DNA of 64,000 nucleotides, from NCBI GenBank assembly GCA_963678675.1, contig OY783199.1:23991546-24055545 (forward strand), written 5' to 3'. The notes beneath the pieces were generated by a model. The model did not search any database. It had not been told where the DNA came from and saw nothing but the letters and a program-made list of their open reading frames with translations. The translations under genes and the position numbers were made by a program. This document shows, piece by piece, positions 57,509-64,000 of the stretch (positions are counted from its first letter, which is position 1; every line of letters begins with the position of its first letter). The DNA is from Xiphydria camelus (lineage: Eukaryota; Arthropoda; Insecta; Hymenoptera; Xiphydriidae).

Positions 57509-58112
57509 GTGGTTATTTTATCTCGCTCAATTCTCTCCTCGTTTATCCCCTCGCTGTACTGCGAGAGTTTTGTATGCGCGCGCGCGCCTCGGTCGATGCT
57601 TCGATTTTCCAGCGAGCGGGCCCTCTTCTCCCCGGCGCACACTATTCGTGTGGATCCATATTTTATGACCCGCGCGCGAGTGTTCTCCGCGGGTTTTTTT
57701 CTTCCACCTACGAATAAGCAGCCAGCCACGTGTCTCGCTCGGTCTCACTCAGCGAGAGCGCGGTCGAATATTTCATACGATGGTTTGACGGACTCACTCA
57801 CCTCTGTAATCCACGGAATGTCCTGGTCCTGATGTCCGCGCGGTGACGCGATCGATGCGGAATTCGAAGATAATCCCATCGGAAGAGTTCCGGCTGGCCG
57901 TCGAATCGCGAAATCGGCTTGCCGAAATAGGTATAAATGCGGACGATTTGAAATTAACTCTTCCGTAGAGCGAGCACAGCGTCGCGCTGTTTCGGCCAAC
58001 GACGAGTGGCCGCGTCGTCGATGCGAAGCGAGTTTGGCGAGGTGGGAAAAATTGGAAAACGCCTACAGAATATTCCGACGCGATAAAAGTGTCGTGTTGA
58101 TGTTTCACGCCA

Positions 58113-58250
58113 CATTTTACCAATGTGGACCTATATAGGTACGTACCACATCTGGTGTCATTCAGTCTTACGCCATTGCCATTTAATTAACACTAATAGA
58201 GGGCGGTCTGTGTAGGTTCACACCGCGGAATTGTTTAGAGTGTACCTATA
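58113..58250 (+). repeat. Dispersed repeat, copy 2
   Basis: Contains AATGTGGACCTATATAGG, CCACATCTGGTGTCATTC, TTAACACTAATAGAGGGC and TTCACACCGCGGAATT, collinear with the copy in the Pc intron at 42001. Confidence 0.6.
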
Positions 58251-59329
58251 GGTACCTAACTGAACATCATTACAGTCGTAAAATTCGCACGGGTCGCATA
58301 CCTATATATAGGTAGGTACCTACTTAACGCGCGTAATCGCACTTGCCGACGCGCAACGCACACGCGTCCTTCTTGTCCTTGAGACGTTTTCGCGTGGGAA
58401 GAGAGACGCGACACGGACGCTTCTATCGCGTCCCGATATCCGATATTCACGGGAGGTCGATTCATTGAAATTCAGCGCTGTATTTCCGCGGAAGATAGGT
58501 ACAAAGAGAAAAATAGTCTCCCGCGCTCGTGTGACGCGCCTTTCGCACGACGATCGAACGAGTTCTCGATCGTTCATTTCCTCCAGAGGGTCCACAAGCA
58601 CAGTGGATGGAAATCAGGAAACATATTTTTCCGCGTATTAACCGTTACAATAAGCGCTGTACTGGGAAAACCTTCGTTTCGCTCGCCCGTACCTAACGCG
58701 CCGAGCGTCGGATACGCGTCATATCGTCCGGACTTTTCGGACACCCCGTAGCACAGGCTGCGCGCGTGACTTATCGTTCGCCTTCCGACCGGGGCCTCTC
58801 TCCGTTAGGTGGGTCCTACTACCATTTTGTGCCGTCCGCTTTCAAGTCCCGGCTCGCGGCAAAACCCGTCCCCGCTGCAGCGCGTTGTGGTTGCGGCGGT
58901 GGTTGCAGCGGCTCGCTACACTTCGATGTTTCGAGATATACACACGACGGCGCACCACGTCGCGCCGATCGTCCTCTTCTCTGCCGGAGCCGACAACCGG
59001 ATGGAAATCCACGAAGGGAAAATTCGTGTCCGCGCTCAAAAGCTTAATTTCTCTCTGATTTTTGACCCCCCGAAAATGACGCTTCCAAATCGTCCACGCG
59101 ATAAATTCGAGCGTGTGTGGGATATCGCGCGGCGCCGCGAAAAGCGCGCGATTCGAGAGGGTTGCGAGAGTTTCCGGGAAAAAAGTCGATCGAAGGAAGA
59201 GAGCAGGGACACGCCTCGTGATTCCAATGCGTTTCGATCGCACCTACCTCGATCGGTTCGGAAGTTACCGAGCGTTATTATCGGAAGACTAACGACGCGG
59301 CGTGTGTGTGTGTCGCCTCACAGGTTCTG

Positions 59330-59356
59330 TTCTCTCTCTCTCTCTCTCTCTCTCTT
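59330..59356. repeat. CT microsatellite
   Basis: About 26 bp of CT. Confidence 0.85.
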
Positions 59357-60009
59357 TATCGAAGGCTGCATCGTCGTGAGAGCTTCGACCGACGATCTAG
59401 CAATTTCAAGCCCTTCCGATTTAACCCCCGATCGGATCCACGACCCACCGGCGAGCGCGATCGCGAATCCACGGCCCTCCGAAAATCGCGACGGTCGAAA
59501 AACGCGAAAGTACCGCGACAAATCGCGATAAATCGCGATGGTCACATCGCGTAGCTCGCCTCGCATCGCGATCCACCGCTCCGACGATCCGGCGATCCGT
59601 CGATCGCGAGATACGACGAAATTCTCGCCGCGCTCCGCGCGACGAAGCCCCTTTCGTGAAATCGCTGTAACTCGCCAGCGCGTCGCGCGATCGGCCCGAG
59701 ATTTCGAGGGTAGATCGGCGAAACGGTCCGGAGGCCAGGGCAAAAAGAATCAAGTCGCTATCGTTATCGGCGACGGCGCTGTAAAGTGGTCCCGAATCGC
59801 CGCTCGGTGCGGCTTAGATTCGCGTACCCCAGCGCCCGCGCGCAGACTCGAGCGCGGCGGCTCTCTCCCTCCCTCTCGCTCCGCCGCCGCGCCTCGCGAG
59901 CAAGCGGAACTTTCCACGACCCCGAGGCCGCGCCGCGCGGTATCGATATTTCACGGTAGAAGAGTGCGGAATCAATCGTTACCGGTATCTGGCTGCTCTC
60001 GCGAATTGC

Positions 60010-60290
60010 GAATAGACGGAAAGACTGATACCGGTTGATTTTACACTGATGGGTATTTACAATAAACGAGGTACGCGCGAGGGTTCTCGAGTGTCTTTAC
60101 AGTGCGCGCGATACGGTAATGTTTCTTTTGACGACATTAAATCGTGATAGGTAATTTGCACTGCGATCGACCAATTTCTAAGGAGAAATTGTTCCTCGAT
60201 ACATTGGGAACATCCGCAAACCTTCGTATGTCTCTTTTTTATTGTAAAAATACAGTAGAATCTACCGGTATCAGTCTTTCCGTGTACTTA
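60010..60290. mobile_element. Foldback element with about 36-bp arms
   Basis: CGGAAAGACTGATACCGGT near 60017 is mirrored by ACCGGTATCAGTCTTTCCG near 60263. Weaker symmetry continues outward on both sides, so the full element may be about 350 bp. Confidence 0.6.
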
Positions 60291-60403
60291 GGCTGCGACG
60301 TCTGCGAGAGAGTCGAAGTGAAAAACACACTTGTGTAGAATCGGTCGAACGATTCTTTATCGCCGATTCAAAAGAGACTAATCTTATAGGCTATTTTCTT
60401 TGC

Positions 60404-60577
60404 AATACGGTCTCTGAATCTGAATCGGCCAAGATGACTGGCAATCAGCGAATAGTAGTTGACGATCAGCTGAAATGACGCAGCTAAAAAATTGCTGCGA
60501 TGCAATTTCGGCTGATTATCAGCTACCGTTCACTGATTTTGAGTCATTTCGACTCATTCAGAATTAGAGAGACAAAT
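60404..60577. mobile_element. Foldback element related to 50166-50583
   Basis: Left-arm blocks TCTCTGAATCTGAATC, CAATCAGCGAATAGTAG and GATCAGCTGAAATG are mirrored in order by the right arm (CGGCTGATTATCAGC, CACTGATTTTGAG, TCATTCAGAATTAGAGAGA). The arms are about 80 bp, with a loop of about 10 nt. Confidence 0.55.
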
Positions 60578-61319
60578 TTCCATGGAAATTGGAACCCGGA
60601 GGGGGATTATCTTATGCGCGATGGTCGGCAAATCATTTTCTCTTTGTAGAAATAACGAGAAGAGGGCTTTTAGAGCATACAAAAGACTCATTTTGGCGTA
60701 TTTACCGAGAATACCCTAACTCGAATTTCACGCAAGATTCGTATCCATGCATTCGATTGCTGAAATTAACGATACGTTCCTTTCCTCGGTACGGTGAAAT
60801 CCTAGTTGTCACTATGCAGAATTATATTCACTGCTCGACACCTGCAGCATATCAGAGCCGGAAACCAACCATTCCACGTCCTCCGATCTTCGTTTAATCG
60901 AAATAATATTATACAAGAGAACACGAGGCTGAATCAACGATTCGTCCGCATCAGAGAGATATCAATGGCTCCCGCAGGAGCGACAGAACTCGCTGCGTAG
61001 GCATCTCGAAATTTCCGCCGGCAATTAACGCGAATCAACGATTTCTCGCCGTGCCTGGCGGAGCCTCCGCCGCGTCCTTAAAGACGCGACGATTACCTCG
61101 TACTTCCTCGAAACATCCGTCTCGATTTCCCGCCGGGTGAACCCCTCCCCTTCCGCGCGCGTCTCGAGGAGGTCCACCTGTCCGAGAAACACCCGCGCGG
61201 GATACCCCTTTCCCGGAGGAAAAGCGCATCGCTGCATCCACCTCCGCGACGAAAATTGCGGCGGTTTCCTCCGCGCCCTCCTCGCCGCGGGGACATCACC
61301 CGCCGCCCTCAGACCCGAG

Positions 61320-62345
61320 AGGGAGGGAAGAAGAAGAAGAAGAAGAAGAAGCTCACAGCGCTCTCTAAGGGCTCACAAAGAAAGATAGAAACAAACGAAT
61401 AAGGTAGATAAGTAAAGAAAAGCCTTTTTCTGAAAGCAGGAACCCGACGTCGACTCCCTGATATCAGCCGGGAGCCAGTTCCAAAGAGTGGAAGCGGTGA
61501 CGTCAAAGAATTTTTGAAAAACCGTCGTACGACACGCGGGGACGTGCAGGTATCATGGAGCCGAATCGCAGATCCAGCCTGGAACATAGGTATCCGCGCC
61601 AAGTATGAAGGCTCAGCTGAGGAATGCACAGAGAAAAACGGAGAGCCGGTGAAATACATGCGCCGCCTTCCGAAGTCCAGCCGCAGCGAAGGCTACGAAG
61701 ATAAGGCACGATGTGCTCATCGCGACGAACACCCGAGATAAGTTGGACGCACATATTTACGGCCCTCTGGACCCTAATAGTAATCTGCTCATCGGTAATA
61801 TCCCCGAACAATTCGCACCACGGTAATCCATATGCGAAGAAACGAGTGCCGCAGCAAGCTTCTTACGAAGGTGGACAGGCAGGAAATCACGATTTCTCTT
61901 CAGCTAAAAGAGCGAGGCACGCGTACGCCTGACAACCTCAGAGAAATGATCATTCCAGGACGCAGTGTCCTACTGAACAGACCCCCAAGATTCCTCACCA
62001 CCTGAGAGTAGGGGACAGCCACACTATCAATCGTAACCTTGTCAATAGAATTTATGCATTTGCTAGTATAGGTACCGAAAATGACGAATCTTGGTCTTTG
62101 AGGCATTAAGTTTGAGAGAGTTGTCAGAGGCTCGAGCGAGCACCGAGGAAGCATCATAGCGCTGACCAGTTTAATAACCTCACCAAGCTCGGCCGGATGG
62201 CAATGAAAGTACATACATTGTAGATCATCGGCACAGAGCATGCGCTTACAGTGTCGGAGGACCTGCGGAAGGTCGCGCAAGTAGATGGAGACGAGCAGCG
62301 GTCCCAAAACAGAACCCTGCGGAACACCCGAGGTAACGGCGCCCC
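61320..62345 (-). pseudogene. 5'-truncated, frameshifted non-LTR retrotransposon reverse transcriptase
   Basis: Read on the minus strand from 62345, the sequence shows the RT block GVPQGSVLGPLL, then a CADD catalytic box where YADD is expected, then a C-terminal region with GVRRDEH and a PAFRKRLF-type end. These are typical of Jockey/CR1-like LINE elements; the clade is uncertain. At least two frame changes, near 61970 and 61650, break the reading frame. The upstream part of the element is missing and the truncation abuts a GA microsatellite (62355-62377). A (TTC)n tract at 61352-61327 is in tail position. It is a dead fragment. Confidence 0.8.
61327..61352. repeat. GAA/TTC microsatellite at retrotransposon tail
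   Basis: About eight trinucleotide units at the 3' end of the minus-strand RT remnant, a plausible LINE tail. Confidence 0.75.
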
Positions 62346-62354
62346 AACTCGAGG

Positions 62355-62377
62355 AGGAGAGAGAGAGAGAGAGAGAG
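62355..62377. repeat. GA microsatellite
   Basis: About 22 bp of GA at the truncated 5' boundary of the RT remnant. Confidence 0.85.
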
Positions 62378-63369
62378 GTAGGTTCCAAGCGTGAGGAGTT
62401 AAAGCCGGTGGCTGGTTGCAGGCAGCGCGTTACAAAATTGGAGTTCGGCTCGCCTATACAGACACGGCGGAGTGCGCTTCTACCCCCGATAGTAATTCTC
62501 GTCACCATGGAAACACCCCCGAGGCGTCCCCCTGCGCCACCCCCGCGCGTCGCCCACCCCAAGTCCCGTACGACCCGTATCGATCCGTCGACGCTCGACG
62601 TCCGTATTCCGCAGCGCGCGCGCGGGAGTGTAGCGCTACTGACAACGGGATATCGTCCCTTCTCCCTTCAGCGGCTGACGCGTCCGCGCGACGCCCCCGC
62701 TCTCTTTCGCCCTTATTGCGCGAGATTACAAATTATATTCTCTCCGCCCGCGCGCACGGAGAGCTGGCCAAGTGAAGAGAAGCGTCCGCCGCTGCGAAGA
62801 GAAGCTGCAGCGGAGAAGAAGAGATTCTCTCTCGGAAGAGAAGGGGTGCGGAGAGACGACGACGACGACGTCGTACGGCGCGGTCGAAGCGCGCGACGTG
62901 CAGGCGTTACGGTCTTGGCGCGATGGACACGCCGCCGCTCTGGCCGAGGGATGATCGCGGAGGGAAGGTGATGGCCCTTTCAACGTTCGCCGGATGAGGG
63001 TGGGAGTCTCTCCGAGCCGAGAGGAGCGACGTTGGGGATCGTCGCGTCGATGTCGTCGCGCGCGCGGTTCATATCAGGAGGTGGTTCGCTCGCGACCGTC
63101 CGACGTTGCGGGGTGTCTCGACCGAGCACGGGAGGGGGTGGGACTCGGGGAGGGCGCCCGGAGATGCCTTTGTATACCATACGCACGTGAAATCCGGAGA
63201 CGGTCGATTCCGCGCGGGGAAAGTTCGTTTACCCGACGCCTGGGCGGATACCCGCGCGACCCGCGGCGTGCTTTCCTGGTAGGAGCGCGTACGCGGAGCG
63301 GGGTCTTCCCCGTCGCCATCGGCGGACGACCCGCGCCTCGCGGAATCGCCGCGAAGAAAGTTCGAGGCG

Positions 63370-63373
<4 letters not shown>

Positions 63374-63400
<27 letters not shown>
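63374..63400. repeat. CT microsatellite
   Basis: About 27 bp of CT. Confidence 0.85.
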
Positions 63401-63740
63401 GCGGAGGCGAGCTATCGCGCGTCACGATATGTGATTGTTATTCGCGCGCGAGGTGTCGCGACAAATTTGTCCGATATCTCTGTGGGTTTCTCTACTCTTT
63501 CGTCTGGACAGTGAAAAACAAATTTGGTCAATTCAACCAAAATCTTAGAGGCGATGACCAAACTGTTTGGTGAAATATAGATTCTCCATCAGTAGGTACA
63601 CAACACACTCTCCACTTCAATTCTTCTTTCTTTTCTTCTTCTCGACTTTTTGTTAGAGTAGGTAGTAACTGAACATTTGGTTCGAATAATTAAATACTTC
63701 GTTCAACTGACCATTATTTTGATTCGAGTGACTAGACACG

Positions 63741-63975
63741 TTTAACTAGATGCGTTGTGTCATATTTTCACCGAATTATTTTTCTCAGAGAGAGAGTAGG
63801 AATTAGTACACGAAATCCTCCGAGAGTATCTTTCTCCTCGCTCCTTCGTCGTCGTGCGTTCAACTAGACGCGTTTTGTCATTTTAACCCAATTATTCTTC
63901 TTAATGCTAAGAATTACGACTCGAGATCCCTCGAGCGTCTTTCTTCTCGCTCCTACCTCGTCCTCGTGAACCAAA
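63741..63975 (+). repeat. Diverged tandem repeat, period about 118 bp
   Basis: Unit 1 starts TTTAACTAGATGCGTTGTGT at 63741 and unit 2 starts TTCAACTAGACGCGTTTTGT at 63859. Each continues with TTTTCACC/TTTAACCC plus an AATTATT block, then GAG/CGAG plus a CTTTCT-CTCGCTCC block. Only two units are visible, at roughly 70-75% identity by eye, and a third may lie beyond the window. Confidence 0.5.
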
Positions 63976-64000
63976 TAATCGGTGCTCGCGCGCGTTTCTC

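Larger units (their letters stand above)
47051..61319. other. Gene-free, CpG-rich region upstream of Polycomb
   Basis: Many long open frames exist on both strands but overlap one another, are rich in Arg/Ser/Ala/Pro and show no domain. They follow from high GC and from CT/GA tracts. The left end must contain the Pc promoter. The listed repeats and foldback elements are the only features supported. Confidence 0.5.
62346..64000. other. CpG-rich non-coding end of window
   Basis: No coding signal is supported. The region contains a GA tract (62355-62377), a CT tract (63374-63400) and a diverged tandem repeat (63741-63975). Confidence 0.5.

Noticed and set aside
50150..58720. TAGGTA words as interstitial telomere repeats
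   Set aside because: The insect telomere unit TTAGG is not present in tandem, and the words are dispersed and on both strands.
58809..59753. Frames of 240 and 141 codons in CpG-rich DNA
   Set aside because: Overlapping opposite-strand frames of low-complexity composition cross a CT microsatellite; no family resemblance.
1..64000. CRISPR array, operon or integrated viral genome
   Set aside because: Repeats are microsatellites and foldbacks, genes have introns, and no viral structural or polymerase genes were recognised other than the LINE fragment.

Overview
The window is nuclear DNA of an insect, most likely a hymenopteran and plausibly an ant. Genes have short GT-AG introns, protein families match insect orthologues (Swim, small Maf, Polycomb, RpS21), and non-coding DNA is rich in CpG, GA/CT microsatellites and small inverted-repeat elements. 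No bacterial operons, tRNAs, rRNAs or CRISPR arrays were seen. The species call is inference.

From 1 to about 47 kb there are eleven protein-coding genes, which I assembled exon by exon. In order they are: Swim/TINAG-like pseudoprotease (+, 5' truncated by the window edge), small Maf (-), HADHB mitochondrial thiolase (+), exosome subunit RRP41 (-), PBK/TOPK-like kinase (+), a Qa-SNARE syntaxin (-) with condensin-II subunit NCAPD3 (+) nested antisense in one of its introns, ANKRD29-like ankyrin protein (-), ribosomal protein RpS21 (+), TBC1D9-like Rab GAP (-) and Polycomb (-). Neighbours alternate between divergent pairs (Maf-S/HADHB, RRP41/PBK, ANKRD29/RpS21) and tight convergent pairs (HADHB/RRP41, PBK/syntaxin, RpS21/TBC1D9). 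They act in unrelated processes: secretion and Wnt binding, stress transcription, fatty acid beta-oxidation, RNA decay, mitosis, membrane fusion, chromosome condensation, translation, Rab control and gene silencing. This is ordinary eukaryotic gene packing, not a pathway cluster.

From 47 to 64 kb the DNA is gene-poor and very CpG-rich, upstream of Polycomb. It holds long GA/CT tracts, a 19-base G run, many short dispersed TAGGTA/TACCTA motifs, several foldback (MITE-like) elements including one nested in another, a dispersed repeat with copies also inside the Polycomb intron, a duplicated 83-bp hairpin-bearing segment, a decayed non-LTR retrotransposon reverse-transcriptase fragment, and a diverged 118-bp tandem repeat at the right end. 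Long open frames there look like by-products of base composition.

The points most worth a second look are the NCAPD3-in-syntaxin nesting, a 70-bp near-perfect hairpin in the Polycomb intron, the dispersed repeat at 42.0, 54.6 and 58.1 kb, the foldback families, and the 83-bp duplicated hairpin module at 55.4/55.7 kb. I found no convincing previously undescribed multi-gene system.
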